In this document: positions 7,654 through 17,813 of the stretch, in pieces
How the letters are laid out: each line of letters opens with the position of its first letter
How positions within the stretch are numbered: position 1 is the stretch's first letter
From: Maritalea myrionectae DSM 19524
GTDB taxonomy: Bacteria > Pseudomonadota > Alphaproteobacteria > Rhizobiales > Devosiaceae
NCBI RefSeq assembly: GCF_000423365.1
Contig: NZ_AUHV01000005.1
Coordinates: 124,001 to 188,000, forward strand
Length of the DNA: 64,000 nt
Direction: 5' to 3'
Program-made: the position numbers and the translations under genes
The notes under the pieces: generated by a model
Told to the model about the DNA's origin: nothing
Seen by the model: the letters and a program-made list of their open reading frames with translations, nothing else
The model's database searches: none

Positions 7654-8540
7654 GCTCTTGCTTTCAGGCGCTGTTGCACATCTTTGGTGATGAAATCGGC
7701 CACCGTGCGCACACGGGTCAAATGGGCCAAATCTTCGTGAATGGTGAGCCACAGATCGCGCTTGATCTCCACCTCATCGGGCAAGATGGGGATCAGGTTG
7801 GCGTGATCTTTGGCGATATAGTCGGGCAGGATGCAGACCCCGGCCCCGTCAACTGCCAATTGCAATTGCACATGCAGGCTGGTGGCGGTGAGGTGGGCTT
7901 TGAGCGACGGGTCCACGCTGGGGATATAATCCAGCTCCTTATCGAAAATCATATCCGGGATATAGCCGATGCCGCGCACGCGCTTCAGGTCGCGGCGGGC
8001 GACAATTTCCGCATGATTGTCGAGATAGGATTGCGCGCCATAAATATGCAGGGCATAGGACGCGATTTTGCGGATTTTCACGCGGCCTGTTTGCGGCCGT
8101 GAGCCGGTGATGACAAAATCGGCCTCGCGCTTGGACAGGGAAAAATTGCGCGGCACGGTGATCAATTGCACTTCCAATTGCGGGTGCAGGCGGCAGAGTT
8201 CTGCTGCGCCCTCGGCCAAAAGAAAACTGGCGACGCCTTCATGGGCGCCGATGCGCACGGGGCCGGACAGGTCCGAGCGCTTGTCGCTCAATTCATCAAT
8301 GGCGCGCATGGCGTCGCTTTCCACCTGCTCGGCGATGGGCAGCATTTTCAGCCCGGCATCGGAAAGGGCATAGCCTTGGGGCGAGCGGTGAAACAGCTTT
8401 GTTTTGATATTGTCTTCCAACGCGGCAATACGGCGCGACACGGTGGCGTGATCGACGCCCAGCTGGGCGGCGGCCAAAGTGAGCGTGCCATGGCGGGCCA
8501 CAGCGAGGAAAAACCGAAAATCGTCCCAATTGGTGCGCAT
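7650..8540 (-). CDS. LysR-family transcriptional regulator
   Basis: A 296-residue protein with an N-terminal winged helix (about 5-65, with AAAQLGVDHATVSRRI as the recognition helix region) and a LysR effector-binding domain (about 90-290). It is transcribed divergently from mmsA across a 190-base gap, the usual arrangement for a LysR activator of the adjacent operon. The ligand is probably a pathway acyl-CoA or acid, which is inference. It forms a two-gene unit with the MaoC hydratase. Confidence 0.88.
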   Translation of the reverse strand: MRTNWDDFRFFLAVARHGTLTLAAAQLGVDHATVSRRIAALEDNIKTKLFHRSPQGYALSDAGLKMLPIAEQVESDAMRAIDELSDKRSDLSGPVRIGAHEGVASFLLAEGAAELCRLHPQLEVQLITVPRNFSLSKREADFVITGSRPQTGRVKIRKIASYALHIYGAQSYLDNHAEIVARRDLKRVRGIGYIPDMIFDKELDYIPSVDPSLKAHLTATSLHVQLQLAVDGAGVCILPDYIAKDHANLIPILPDEVEIKRDLWLTIHEDLAHLTRVRTVADFITKDVQQRLKARA

Positions 8541-8730
8541 AATGGCGTGAGATTAGCTGATGTGTTACACTATAGCTACTGTATTTTTGCACAATGGTTT
8601 TGCTTGATTTGTTGTTGAACGCCCATTCACGCACAATATGATGCGGGCGATATGTTTTTTAAGGCGCAGTTTGCGCAGCGCACAGCGATAGCTGATTTTG
8701 CGCGCAAGGGATCTGGAGGAGGCCCGAGCA

Positions 8731-10230
8731 ATGAACGAGATCACCCACTTTATCAATGGCGAACATGTTAAAGGCACATCTGGCCGTTTTGCTGATGTGT
8801 TGAACCCCGCAACTGGCGAAGTGCAGGCCAAAGTGCCGCTGGCCAGCAAGGACGAATTGGCCAAGGCCATCGAGATTGCCAAGGAAGCGCAAATCGCTTG
8901 GGGCAACACCAATGCCCAGCGCCGTGGCCGCGTTATGATGAAATTTGTTGAGCTGTTGCATCGCGATATGGATAAGCTGGCCGAAGCCCTGTCACGCGAG
9001 CACGGCAAGACCTTACCAGACGCGAAAGGCGATGTGGTGCGCGGGTTGGAAGTGGCTGAATTTTCCATCGGTGCGCCGCACTTTATGAAGGGCGAATATA
9101 GCGCCGCCGCTTCGACTGGCATTGATATTTATTCCATGCGCCAGCCTTTGGGCGTTGTGGCAGGCATTACGCCGTTTAACTTCCCGGCCATGATCCCGAT
9201 GTGGAAATTCTGCCCCGCAATTGCGGCGGGCAATGCGTTTATCCTAAAGCCGTCCGAGCGCGATCCATCTGTGCCGAACATGCTGGCGGAATTGATGATT
9301 GAGGCTGGTTTGCCCAAGGGTGTTTTGAATGTGGTGCATGGGGACAAAGAAGCCGTGGACGGCATTTTGGACCATGAAGATATTCAAGCCATCGGCTTTG
9401 TGGGGTCTACCCCGATTGCGGAATATATTTATTCGCGCGGTTCTGCGAACGGTAAACGCGTACAATGTTTTGGTGGCGCGAAAAACCATATGATTATCAT
9501 GCCGGATGCGGACATTGAACAAGCGGTGGATGCGCTGGTGGGCGCAGGTTATGGCGCGGCGGGTGAACGCTGCATGGCCATTTCAGTTGCCGTGCCGGTG
9601 GGCAAGGAAACTGCCGACAAATTGGTGGCCGCTTTGAAACCCCGCGTGGAAGCGCTGCGGGTTGGCCCTTACACAGAAGGCGACAATGTAGACTTTGGCC
9701 CGCTGGTAACCGGCGATGCGCTGAAGCGCGTGACCGGGTTGGTGGATAAAGGCGTTGAAGAAGGCGCTGACCTTGTTGTGGATGGGCGTGGCTTTAAGCA
9801 CAGCACCAATCCCAACGGGTATTTTATCGGCCCTTGCCTGTTCGACAATGTGACCGAGGGCATGGACATCTATAAAGAAGAGATTTTTGGCCCTGTGCTT
9901 TCCGTGATGCGGGCGGAAACCTATGAAGATGCGGTTGGCTATGCCATGCGCCATGAATATGGCAATGGCGTTGCGATATTCACCCGCGATGGCGACACGG
10001 CGCGTGACTTCACCCACCGGATCAATGTGGGCATGGTCGGCGTGAATGTGCCAATCCCTGTGCCGCTGGCTTATTACACCTTTGGTGGCTGGAAACGCTC
10101 TGGCTTTGGCGATTTGAACCAGCACGGCCCGGATGCGTTCCGCTTCTATACGCGCACCAAAACCGTGACCTCGCGGTGGCCTTCTGGCGTAAAAGAAGGC
10201 GCGAGCTTTACTATTCCTGTGATGGAGTAA
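8731..10230 (+). CDS. mmsA: CoA-acylating methylmalonate-semialdehyde dehydrogenase
   Basis: Converts methylmalonate semialdehyde plus CoA and NAD to propionyl-CoA, the last step of valine degradation (also malonate semialdehyde to acetyl-CoA). The 499-residue aldehyde dehydrogenase has the catalytic Cys281 within GAAGERCMAIS, a motif specific to the CoA-acylating MMSDH group, and FGGAKNHMIIMPD instead of the Glu-containing motif of hydrolytic ALDHs. The start MNEITHFING at 8731 is preceded by GGAGGAGG. An in-frame Met at 8698 lacks family similarity. It is the first gene of a ten-gene operon and lies opposite a LysR gene. Confidence 0.95.
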   Translation: MNEITHFINGEHVKGTSGRFADVLNPATGEVQAKVPLASKDELAKAIEIAKEAQIAWGNTNAQRRGRVMMKFVELLHRDMDKLAEALSREHGKTLPDAKGDVVRGLEVAEFSIGAPHFMKGEYSAAASTGIDIYSMRQPLGVVAGITPFNFPAMIPMWKFCPAIAAGNAFILKPSERDPSVPNMLAELMIEAGLPKGVLNVVHGDKEAVDGILDHEDIQAIGFVGSTPIAEYIYSRGSANGKRVQCFGGAKNHMIIMPDADIEQAVDALVGAGYGAAGERCMAISVAVPVGKETADKLVAALKPRVEALRVGPYTEGDNVDFGPLVTGDALKRVTGLVDKGVEEGADLVVDGRGFKHSTNPNGYFIGPCLFDNVTEGMDIYKEEIFGPVLSVMRAETYEDAVGYAMRHEYGNGVAIFTRDGDTARDFTHRINVGMVGVNVPIPVPLAYYTFGGWKRSGFGDLNQHGPDAFRFYTRTKTVTSRWPSGVKEGASFTIPVME

Positions 10231-10236
10231 TCCGAT

Positions 10237-11379
10237 ATGGATTTTGCATTAAGCGAAGAACAAAGCGCCATTTTTGATATGGCACGGGAGTTTGCCGCCG
10301 AGAATATTGCACCCAACGCGGTGGAATGGGATCAGGCCAAGCATTTCCCCTTGGATGTGATCAAGCAAACAGCCGAATTGGGCATGGCGGGCATTTATGT
10401 GCGCGACGATATTGGCGGGTCTGACCTGACGCGGTTGGATGCGGCGCTGATTTTTGAAGCCCTGTCTCATGGTTGTCCGGCCACAGCCTCGTTCCTCTCC
10501 ATCCACAATATGTGTGCCTGGATGATCGACCGCTTTGGCAGCGAAGAGATGCGTCAAGAGTGGGGGCCGCAGCTTTGCACCATGGATAAGGTGGCCAGCT
10601 ATTGCCTGACCGAGCCGGGTTCTGGCTCGGACGCGGCGGCGCTGAAAACCACGGCCAAGCGTGACGGCGATGAATTTGTGTTGAATGGCACCAAGAGCTT
10701 TATTTCCGGCGGCGGTGTGTCTGACCTTTATATCGTGATGGCCCGCACCGGCGAAGAAGGCCCGAAAGGCATTTCCGCCTTCTTGGTGGAAAAAGGCACA
10801 GAGGGCCTCAGCTATGGCGCCAATGAAAAGAAGATGGGCTGGAATGTACAGCCCACTTCCGAAGTGGTGATGAACAATGTGCGTGTGCCAGCCAGCAATT
10901 TGCTGGGCACGGAAGGCGACGGGTTCAAATATGCCATGAAGGGGCTTGATGGCGGGCGGTTGAACATTGCCGCCAGCGCCTTGGGCGCGGCGCAAGCGGC
11001 GCTCGACAAGACACTGAGCTATATGGAAGAGCGCAAAGCCTTTGGCAAAAGCATCAACCAGTTCCAAGCGCTGCAATTCCGCCTGGCCGACATGGAGATT
11101 GAGCTGCAGGCCGCACGGGTTTTTCTTTACAAGGCGGCATGGACTTATGACCAGCAATTGCCCGAGGCGACCAAATATTGCGCCATGGCCAAACGGTTTG
11201 TGACCGACACGGCCTTTGATGTGGCCAACCAGGCGCTGCAATTGCATGGCGGCTATGGCTATCTGGCCGATTATGGCATTGAGAAAATTGTGCGGGATTT
11301 GCGGGTGCACCAGATTTTGGAAGGCACCAATGAGATCATGCGCATGATTGTGGCGCGGCAACTCTTGAGTGCATCATGA
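10237..11379 (+). CDS. Acyl-CoA dehydrogenase, probable isobutyryl-CoA dehydrogenase
   Basis: FAD enzyme of 380 residues that would oxidise isobutyryl-CoA to methacrylyl-CoA (valine), with possible use of 2-methylbutyryl-CoA (isoleucine). It has the standard fold: an N-terminal helical domain, the substrate/FAD loop YCLTEPGSGSDAAAL (about 124-138), and the catalytic base Glu362 in LEGTNEIM, the MCAD-type position shared with ACAD8. It starts 6 bases after mmsA and overlaps the next gene by 4 bases. Its position between mmsA and the 3-hydroxyisobutyryl-CoA hydrolase supports the isobutyryl assignment over other acyl-CoA dehydrogenases. Confidence 0.88.
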   Translation: MDFALSEEQSAIFDMAREFAAENIAPNAVEWDQAKHFPLDVIKQTAELGMAGIYVRDDIGGSDLTRLDAALIFEALSHGCPATASFLSIHNMCAWMIDRFGSEEMRQEWGPQLCTMDKVASYCLTEPGSGSDAAALKTTAKRDGDEFVLNGTKSFISGGGVSDLYIVMARTGEEGPKGISAFLVEKGTEGLSYGANEKKMGWNVQPTSEVVMNNVRVPASNLLGTEGDGFKYAMKGLDGGRLNIAASALGAAQAALDKTLSYMEERKAFGKSINQFQALQFRLADMEIELQAARVFLYKAAWTYDQQLPEATKYCAMAKRFVTDTAFDVANQALQLHGGYGYLADYGIEKIVRDLRVHQILEGTNEIMRMIVARQLLSAS

Positions 11380-12416
11380 GCGAAAAAGAAGTTCTGATTT
11401 CGAGCCAAAATGGGGTTGGGCACATGGTGCTCAACCGCCCCAAAGCCCTGAACGCTTTAAGCCACCAGATGGTGCTGGAAATGCTTGAAGCCATGAAGGC
11501 ATGGCAGGGCGATCCGGGCATTCATGCGGTGCTGATTGAGGGCGCGGGTGACCGCGCCTTTTGCGCTGGCGGCGACATTCAAGCGGTTTATGAAAATGGC
11601 CGCACCGACCATGATGCGGTGATGCAGTTCTGGCGCGACGAATATGAATTGAACGCGCTGATCGAGAATTACACCAAGCCCTATGTGGCCATGATGCATG
11701 GCTTTATTATGGGTGGCGGTGTGGGCGTTTCCGCCCATGGCAGCCACCGGATTGTGACCGACAATTCCATCATCTCCATGCCGGAAACGGGCATTGGATT
11801 TTTGCCCGATGTGGGCGGCACCTATTTGCTGTCGCGCACACCGGGCGGCTTAGGGTATTTCTACGGGTTGACCGGCGGACGCATGACTGCCGATGATGCC
11901 ATCTATTGTGGATTTGCGGATTATTACGTACCGGAGGACAAGTTTGACGCGCTGAAAGAAGCCATTTTGGCCGGCGGCGATGTGGACGAGTTGATCAAAG
12001 CCCATGCGGCAACACCGCCAGAGGGCGATGCGCGCTGGCACCACACGCAAATTGCCGACTGGTTTGCGGATAAGAGCTTTGACGACGCGATGGCAGCGAT
12101 TGAAGCGGATGAGAGTGAGTTTGCACAAAAGGCTTTGAAGGTTTTGAAGCGGCAATGTCCGCTTTCGGTGAAATCGACCTTTCACGCCATCAATGAAGCG
12201 AAGCAGATGGACAGCATTGAGCCCTGCTTAGGTCAGGAATTCCGCTTCGCCGATGCATCGCTTTATGACGTGAATTTTTACGAGGGCATTCGCGCCGCGA
12301 TCATTGAGAAAGATCGCAACCCGCAATGGGTGCCCGCCACGCTCGACCAGGTGAGCGACCAAATGGTGTCAGCCATGTTCAAGCCGCTTGGGGAAAAAGA
12401 GCTGAGTTTAAAATAG
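11376..12416 (+). CDS. 3-hydroxyisobutyryl-CoA hydrolase
   Basis: Crotonase-superfamily thioesterase of 346 residues that releases free 3-hydroxyisobutyrate from its CoA ester. It is longer than hydratases (about 260) because of the HIBCH C-terminal extension. Diagnostic segments are FIMGGGVGVSAHG and MPETGIGFLPDVGGTYLLSR, the HIBCH signature. It overlaps the dehydrogenase stop (ATGA) and precedes mmsB, whose substrate is its product. It could be annotated as a generic enoyl-CoA hydratase, but length and context favour the hydrolase. Confidence 0.9.
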   Translation: MSEKEVLISSQNGVGHMVLNRPKALNALSHQMVLEMLEAMKAWQGDPGIHAVLIEGAGDRAFCAGGDIQAVYENGRTDHDAVMQFWRDEYELNALIENYTKPYVAMMHGFIMGGGVGVSAHGSHRIVTDNSIISMPETGIGFLPDVGGTYLLSRTPGGLGYFYGLTGGRMTADDAIYCGFADYYVPEDKFDALKEAILAGGDVDELIKAHAATPPEGDARWHHTQIADWFADKSFDDAMAAIEADESEFAQKALKVLKRQCPLSVKSTFHAINEAKQMDSIEPCLGQEFRFADASLYDVNFYEGIRAAIIEKDRNPQWVPATLDQVSDQMVSAMFKPLGEKELSLK

Positions 12417-12448
12417 CCGTTGGGACGGCTTGTCTTTGGGAGGACAAC

Positions 12449-13333
12449 ATGAAGATCGCATTTATCGGACTGGGCAATATGGGCGGCCCTATGGCCGCAA
12501 ACCTATCCACCGCCGGGCACGAGGTGCTGGGCTTTGATTTGAACCAGGAGATTGCGCAAAAAGCGGCGGCCAAGGGCGTGCAGCTGGCCCATAGCGCCGA
12601 AGGCGCAGTGGAAGGCGCCGATGTAGTGATCTCCATGCTGCCCAATGGCAATATTGTGCTGAGCGTTTATAAGCAGCTTTTGGGGCTGGCCGATAAGGGC
12701 ACGGTATTTTTGGATTGCTCCACCATTGATGTGAAAAGCGCCGAAGAAGCACATGCCTTGGCGAAAGAGGCGGGCATGTTGAGCCTTGATGCGCCGGTTT
12801 CCGGCGGCGTGGGCGGCGCGGAAGCAGGCACGCTGACCTTTATGGTGGGCGGCAGCGACGATGCCTATGGCAAGGCCAAGCCCTTGTTTGACATTATGGG
12901 GCAAAAGGCCGTGCATTGCGGCGCTGGCGGCGCCGGACAGGCGGCCAAAATCTGCAATAATATGCTGCTGGCGATTTCCATGATCGGCACGGCGGAAGCC
13001 TTTAATCTGGCGGACAAGCTCAACCTCGATAAATCTGCATTATTTGATGTCATTTCCACATCATCCGGCTCTTGCTGGAGCGTGAATACTTATTGTCCCG
13101 TACCGGGCGTTGGGCCGGAAAGCCCCGCTGACCGGGACTATAAGCCGGGTTTTGATGCCAGCCTGATGCTGAAAGATCTGAAATTGAGCCAGGACGCTGC
13201 TAGCCAAACGGATAGTGCCACCCCCCTTGGCGCGCACGCCACATCATTGTATGAAAAGTATGTCGAAAAACACGGCGTGGGGCACGATTTTTCCGGCATC
13301 ATCAACGATTTGGATGCGCTTAACAAAGCTTAA
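12449..13333 (+). CDS. mmsB: 3-hydroxyisobutyrate dehydrogenase
   Basis: NAD-dependent enzyme turning 3-hydroxyisobutyrate into methylmalonate semialdehyde, the substrate of MmsA. The 294 residues begin with the Rossmann loop GLGNMGGPMAANL. The substrate-binding segment APVSGGVGGAEAGTL follows (about 117-131), then the catalytic-lysine region GGAGQAAKICNNMLL. The start at 12449 is set by GGGAGGACAAC just upstream. An upstream in-frame Met at 12326 falls inside the previous gene. Together with the two preceding genes and mmsA it completes the valine route from isobutyryl-CoA. Confidence 0.95.
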   Translation: MKIAFIGLGNMGGPMAANLSTAGHEVLGFDLNQEIAQKAAAKGVQLAHSAEGAVEGADVVISMLPNGNIVLSVYKQLLGLADKGTVFLDCSTIDVKSAEEAHALAKEAGMLSLDAPVSGGVGGAEAGTLTFMVGGSDDAYGKAKPLFDIMGQKAVHCGAGGAGQAAKICNNMLLAISMIGTAEAFNLADKLNLDKSALFDVISTSSGSCWSVNTYCPVPGVGPESPADRDYKPGFDASLMLKDLKLSQDAASQTDSATPLGAHATSLYEKYVEKHGVGHDFSGIINDLDALNKA

Positions 13334-13375
13334 GCGCACCCATTTCCAATTTTGATCGAGGTAAAGGATAGCGTG

Positions 13376-14146
13376 ATGACCGATGTTATTTTGGTGGAAC
13401 AGGTCGAGCGGGTGGTCAAAATCACCCTCAATCGCCCGGACGCGCTGAATGCGCTGAATCTGGATGTGATGGAGGCGGTGGCCACCGCGCTCGAAAAATA
13501 TGACCGCGACCCAAGTGTAGGCTGCTTTGTGATCACCGGATCCGAAAAAGCATTTGCCGCCGGTGCGGACATCAAGGAAATGCAGGACAAGAGTGCAACC
13601 GACATGCTGAACGCAGACTGGTTTGCCGGGTGGGACCGGCTGTCGCGCATTCGCACGCCTATTTTGGCGGCGGTGAACGGCTATGCCCTTGGCGGTGGTT
13701 GTGAACTGGCGATGATGTGCGACGTGATTTATGCAGGCGACCGCGCCAAGTTCGGCCAACCGGAAATCAAGCTCGGGGTGATCCCCGGCATGGGCGGGTC
13801 GCAACGGCTGACCAAGGCCGTGGGCAAATATAAAGCCATGGACATGATTTTGACCGGCCGGATGATGGACGCCACGGAAGCAGAGCGCTGCAATTTGGCA
13901 GCACGGATATTTGACGCCGATAAGCTGGTGGATGAAGTGATGAACATTGCCAAAGAGATTGCTGGCTTCGGCAAACTCTCGGTGATGGCGGGCAAGGAAG
14001 CGGTGAACCGTGCGCTTGAGGGCGGCTTGACCGAAGGCATTTTGTTTGAACGCCGCAGCTTCCATGGCCTGTTTTCCAGCCACGACCAGAAAGAAGGCAT
14101 GGCTGCCTTCAGCGAAAAACGCGACGCCAACTTCAAGGGTGAATAG
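13376..14146 (+). CDS. Enoyl-CoA hydratase
   Basis: Short-chain crotonase of 256 residues, likely hydrating methacrylyl-CoA and tiglyl-CoA. The oxyanion-hole segments are [11 protein letters not shown] and [13 protein letters not shown], and the catalytic Glu pair regions [19 protein letters not shown] are intact, so this is a real hydratase rather than an isomerase-like relative. Two starts are close together: the ATG at 13376 has GAGGTAAAGG upstream, while a Met at 13352 lacks one. It supplies the hydration step missing between the dehydrogenase and the hydrolase. Confidence 0.92.
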   Translation: MTDVILVEQVERVVKITLNRPDALNALNLDVMEAVATALEKYDRDPSVGCFVITGSEKAFAAGADIKEMQDKSATDMLNADWFAGWDRLSRIRTPILAAVNGYALGGGCELAMMCDVIYAGDRAKFGQPEIKLGVIPGMGGSQRLTKAVGKYKAMDMILTGRMMDATEAERCNLAARIFDADKLVDEVMNIAKEIAGFGKLSVMAGKEAVNRALEGGLTEGILFERRSFHGLFSSHDQKEGMAAFSEKRDANFKGE

Positions 14147-14148
14147 AT

Positions 14149-14919
14149 ATGCATATTGATGATGAACTGACCGTTGTCGTATCCGGCGGCGCGTCTGGCC
14201 TGGGCGAAGGCGTGGCGCGGCACCTGGCGATTTTGGGCGCGCGGGTCGGTATTTTCGATCTGAATGAAGAAGATGGCCAACGGGTGGCCGACGAGATCGG
14301 CGGCGCCTTTGCCAAGGTGGATGTGTCGGATGCCGACAGTGTTGATCGCGGCTTTGAACATGTGCGCGGCCAATTGGGGCAAGAGCGGGTGATGGTGAAC
14401 TGCGCCGGCATTGCGCCGGGCGCCAAAACCGTCGACCGAGAAGGCAACCCGCATGACGCGGGCCTGTTTGCCAAAACATTGGGCGTCAATCTAATCGGCA
14501 GCTTTAACTGCGCCTCACAATCTGCCGCAGGCATGGTGAAAATGGATGCGCTTTCAGGCGATGGCGAACGCGGGGTGATCATCAACACCGCCTCTGTGGC
14601 CGCCTATGAGGGCCAGATTGGCCAGATCGCCTATTCCGCCTCAAAGGGCGGTATTGTGGGCATGACCCTACCTATGGCGCGGGATTTGTCGCGCGACGGC
14701 GTGCGGGTTTTGTCGATTGCGCCGGGCATTTTTCTAACACCGATGATGCAAGGTTTTTCACAAGAGGTGCAAGATTCACTGGCGGAAAACACCCCCTTCC
14801 CCAAACGGTTGGGCCATCCGGAAGATTTTGCCAAATTGGTGGAACATATCATCATCAACAGCATGTTGAATGGCGAGACCATTCGGCTTGATGGCGCGGT
14901 GCGCTTGCAGCCGCGATAG
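14149..14919 (+). CDS. SDR dehydrogenase, HSD17B10-like 3-hydroxy-2-methylbutyryl-CoA dehydrogenase
   Basis: A 256-residue short-chain dehydrogenase with cofactor loop SGGASGLGEGVARHL (about 12-26), NCAG, catalytic Ser in NTASVAAYEG and YSASKGG with the Tyr-Lys pair. The C-terminal half (LSIAPGIFLTPMMQGF, then PKRLGHPEDFA) is close to type II 3-hydroxyacyl-CoA dehydrogenases (HSD10), which oxidise 2-methyl-3-hydroxybutyryl-CoA in isoleucine breakdown. It lies between the hydratase and the thiolase, which is the order of the pathway. Substrate breadth is inferred. Confidence 0.85.
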   Translation: MHIDDELTVVVSGGASGLGEGVARHLAILGARVGIFDLNEEDGQRVADEIGGAFAKVDVSDADSVDRGFEHVRGQLGQERVMVNCAGIAPGAKTVDREGNPHDAGLFAKTLGVNLIGSFNCASQSAAGMVKMDALSGDGERGVIINTASVAAYEGQIGQIAYSASKGGIVGMTLPMARDLSRDGVRVLSIAPGIFLTPMMQGFSQEVQDSLAENTPFPKRLGHPEDFAKLVEHIIINSMLNGETIRLDGAVRLQPR

Positions 14920-14928
14920 GAGCATTTC

Positions 14929-16113
14929 ATGACAGACCATATTGTGATTGTTGACGCAGCCCGGACCCCGATGGGCGGGCTGCAAGGTGATCTGGGTGCG
15001 GCGAGCGCGCCCGAATTGGGCGCAACGGCGATTAAAGCCGCGGTCGAACGCGCTGGGCTTTCGCCAGAAGATATTTCAGAAGTGCTGATGGGCAATGTGC
15101 TCAATGCGGGCATTGGCCAAGCACCTGCGCGGCAAGCTGCTTTGGGCGCCGGGCTTAAACTTGGCACCGCCTGCACCACCATTTCCAAGGTGTGCGGCTC
15201 GGGCATGAAGGCAGTGATGCTGGCCCATGATCAGCTGAAAGCGGACAATGGTGACATTGTTGTGGCTGGCGGCATGGAAAGCATGACCAACGCGCCTTAT
15301 CTGCTGCCGAAAATGCGCAGCGGCGCCCGCATGGGCCACACCCAAGCCATTGACCATATGTTTTTTGATGGGCTGCAAAACGCCTATGACAAGCATGAAT
15401 TGATGGGCGAATTTGCTGAAAATTGCGCGAGTAAATATAGCTTTAGCCGCGAACAACAAGATGAATTTGCCCTCGGGTCGCTGAACAAGGCACTTGCGGC
15501 GCAAGAGTCAGGCGCGTTTGACAAAGAAATTACCGCGGTAACGATCAAAGGCCGCAAGGGTGACATCGTTGTGGACAAAGACGAGCAACCCGGCAATGCC
15601 CGCCCGGACAAAATTCCACAATTGCGCCCGGCCTTTGCCAAGGATGGCACGGTGACTGCGGCCAACGCGTCCTCCATCTCTGATGGCGCGGCAGCGCTTG
15701 TGCTGATGCGCGAGAGTGACGCCAAGGCCAAGGGGCTGAAGATCCGTGCGCGGATCATCGGCCATCAAAGCCATGCGCATGAGCCAGGCTGGTTCACCAC
15801 AGCGCCTGTGCCGGCGATGCAAAAACTGATCGACAAGATTGGCTGGGCTGTTAATGATGTTGATCTTTGGGAAATCAATGAGGCCTTCGCCGTTGTGACT
15901 CTGGCGGCGATACATGACCTCAAGATTGATGCGGACAAGGTGAATATTCACGGCGGCGCTTGTGCCCTTGGCCACCCAATTGGCGCTTCTGGCGCACGAA
16001 TTTTGGTGACGCTCTTGCACGCGCTTGAACACACCTCTAAGAAACGCGGTGTTGCCTCGCTTTGTATCGGTGGGGGTGAAGCAACGGCCATGGCAATTGA
16101 GATTGCCGACTAA
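14929..16113 (+). CDS. Acetyl-CoA C-acyltransferase (thiolase)
   Basis: A 394-residue thiolase with all three catalytic elements: nucleophile Cys89 in [10 protein letters not shown], the His in [14 protein letters not shown] and the second Cys in [11 protein letters not shown]. In this operon it would cleave 2-methylacetoacetyl-CoA to propionyl-CoA and acetyl-CoA, ending isoleucine breakdown. It may equally act as an acetoacetyl-CoA thiolase on the product of the leucine operon. It starts 9 bases after the SDR gene. Confidence 0.92.
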   Translation: MTDHIVIVDAARTPMGGLQGDLGAASAPELGATAIKAAVERAGLSPEDISEVLMGNVLNAGIGQAPARQAALGAGLKLGTACTTISKVCGSGMKAVMLAHDQLKADNGDIVVAGGMESMTNAPYLLPKMRSGARMGHTQAIDHMFFDGLQNAYDKHELMGEFAENCASKYSFSREQQDEFALGSLNKALAAQESGAFDKEITAVTIKGRKGDIVVDKDEQPGNARPDKIPQLRPAFAKDGTVTAANASSISDGAAALVLMRESDAKAKGLKIRARIIGHQSHAHEPGWFTTAPVPAMQKLIDKIGWAVNDVDLWEINEAFAVVTLAAIHDLKIDADKVNIHGGACALGHPIGASGARILVTLLHALEHTSKKRGVASLCIGGGEATAMAIEIAD

Positions 16114-16130
16114 CTTACGGAGAGCCAAAG

Positions 16131-16880
16131 ATGAAAATTCTTGTACCCGTGAAACGGGTCGTTGATTACAACGTCAAGATCCGCGTGAAGGCGGATGGAA
16201 CGGGCGTTGATCTCGCCAATGTGAAAATGAGCATGAACCCCTTTGACGAAATTGCCGTTGAAGAGGCGTTGAAGCTGAAAGAAGCCGGCAAGGCGGAAGA
16301 AGTGATCGTTGTGTCGATCGGCCCGGAAAAGGCGCAGGAAACCTTGCGCACAGGCTTGGCCATGGGCGCGGATCGCGGCATTTTGATCAAAACCGACGAG
16401 ACGGTTGAGCCGCTTGATGTGGCCAAATTGCTGAAAGCCGTTGTGGACGAAGAGCAGCCAAAATTGGTAATTTTGGGCAAGCAGGCCATCGATGATGATG
16501 CCAACCAAACCGGCCAGATGCTGGGCGCGTTGCTCGGCTGGGGCCAGGGCACTTTTGCTTATGATGTTGAGCTGAGCGATGATGGCGTGGATGTGACCCG
16601 CGAAGTGGATGGCGGTTTGCAAACCGTATCGCTTTCTCTGCCCGCAATCATCACCACAGACTTGCGGCTGAATGAACCGCGCTATGCCTCTTTGCCGAAC
16701 ATTATGAAGGCGAAGAAAAAGCCTTTGGACACCAAAGAGCCGGGCGATTATGGCGTTGAGATCAAAAACCGTTTGACCGTTCTTGAAACCACGGAACCGC
16801 CAAAGCGCGCGGCGGGCATTAAAGTGGGTTCTGTTGCAGAGCTGGTTGATAAATTGAAGAACGAAGCGGGGGCAATCTAA
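16131..16880 (+). CDS. etfB: Electron transfer flavoprotein beta subunit
   Basis: A 249-residue beta subunit of ETF, which binds AMP and accepts electrons from acyl-CoA dehydrogenases. The opening [20 protein letters not shown] and the ETF beta signature near residues 160-180 ([20 protein letters not shown]) are typical, and the conserved recognition-loop Leu region is present around residue 190. Its stop overlaps the etfA start by one base (TAATG). Its place inside the branched-chain operon suggests it serves the isobutyryl- and isovaleryl-CoA dehydrogenases encoded in this window. Confidence 0.95.
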   Translation: MKILVPVKRVVDYNVKIRVKADGTGVDLANVKMSMNPFDEIAVEEALKLKEAGKAEEVIVVSIGPEKAQETLRTGLAMGADRGILIKTDETVEPLDVAKLLKAVVDEEQPKLVILGKQAIDDDANQTGQMLGALLGWGQGTFAYDVELSDDGVDVTREVDGGLQTVSLSLPAIITTDLRLNEPRYASLPNIMKAKKKPLDTKEPGDYGVEIKNRLTVLETTEPPKRAAGIKVGSVAELVDKLKNEAGAI

Positions 16881-17812
16881 TGACGACACTTTTGATTGCT
16901 GAACATGACAATAAAGCCTTGAACGAAGCCACCTTGCGCGCCGCCAGCGCGGCAGCGCAACTGGGCGACGGGTTCGATGTGTTGGTGGCCGGTGAAGGCG
17001 CTGGTGATGTGGCGGCAGAAGCGGCGAAAATCGCCGGTGCGGGCAAAGTTTTGCACGCGGACAACGCTGCATTTGCCAACCAATTGGCCGAGCCTGTGGC
17101 CGATCTGATCGTCTCCTTGGCCGATGGCTATGATGCGATTGTGGCCCCGGCAACCTCCAACTGGAAAAACGCCCTGCCCCGCGTGGCAGCCTTACTTGAT
17201 GTGATGCAGATTTCTGACATCACTGAAGTGGTGAGCGGCGACACATTTGTGCGCCCGATCTATGCGGGCAACGCGTTCCAGAAGGTACAGACCAGCGACG
17301 CCAAAAAGGTGATCACTGTACGCACCACAGCCTTCGAAGCGGCGGCCACTGATGGCAGTGCCAGCGTTGAAGCGGTGGACAATGCACCGGACAATGCCAT
17401 CTCCAGCTTTAAGAGCGAGCAATTGGCTGGTGGTGATCGGGTGGACCTGGCCAGCGCCAAAGTTGTGGTCTCCGGCGGTCGGGCATTCGGCTCCAAGGAG
17501 AAGTTCAACGAGTTGCTTGAGCCCTTGGCCGACAAGCTGGGCGCCGCGCTTGGCGCGTCTCGCGCGGCGGTGGATGCGGGCTATGCCCCCAACGATTGGC
17601 AAGTGGGCCAAACCGGCAAGGTTGTGGCACCCAAGCTTTACATCGCCATCGGCATTTCCGGCGCGATCCAGCACTTGGCGGGCATGAAAGACAGCACCAC
17701 CATTGTCGCGATCAACACTGACGAAGATGCACCAATCTTCTCCGTGGCTGACTATGGCCTGGTGGGCGATCTGTTCGAGCTGGTGCCTGAACTGACTTCG
17801 GCGCTTGACTAA
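16880..17812 (+). CDS. etfA: Electron transfer flavoprotein alpha subunit
   Basis: A 310-residue alpha subunit with an N-terminal Rossmann-like domain and the FAD-binding C-terminal domain. The latter shows [36 protein letters not shown] and [16 protein letters not shown], all standard ETF alpha motifs. Electrons should pass to ETF:quinone oxidoreductase, which is not encoded in the window. One base overlaps etfB, and the following hydratase gene begins two bases after its stop. Confidence 0.95.
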   Translation: MTTLLIAEHDNKALNEATLRAASAAAQLGDGFDVLVAGEGAGDVAAEAAKIAGAGKVLHADNAAFANQLAEPVADLIVSLADGYDAIVAPATSNWKNALPRVAALLDVMQISDITEVVSGDTFVRPIYAGNAFQKVQTSDAKKVITVRTTAFEAAATDGSASVEAVDNAPDNAISSFKSEQLAGGDRVDLASAKVVVSGGRAFGSKEKFNELLEPLADKLGAALGASRAAVDAGYAPNDWQVGQTGKVVAPKLYIAIGISGAIQHLAGMKDSTTIVAINTDEDAPIFSVADYGLVGDLFELVPELTSALD

Positions 17813-17813
17813 G

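Noticed and set aside
10249-11361. A 370-codon minus-strand frame
   Set aside because: Antisense to the isobutyryl-CoA-type dehydrogenase, which has all its catalytic motifs. The shadow frame is rich in His, Gln and Ala and has no family likeness.
13244-14479. A 411-codon minus-strand frame
   Set aside because: It overlaps the hydratase and SDR genes on the other strand, lacks a ribosome-binding site and has no recognisable motif.
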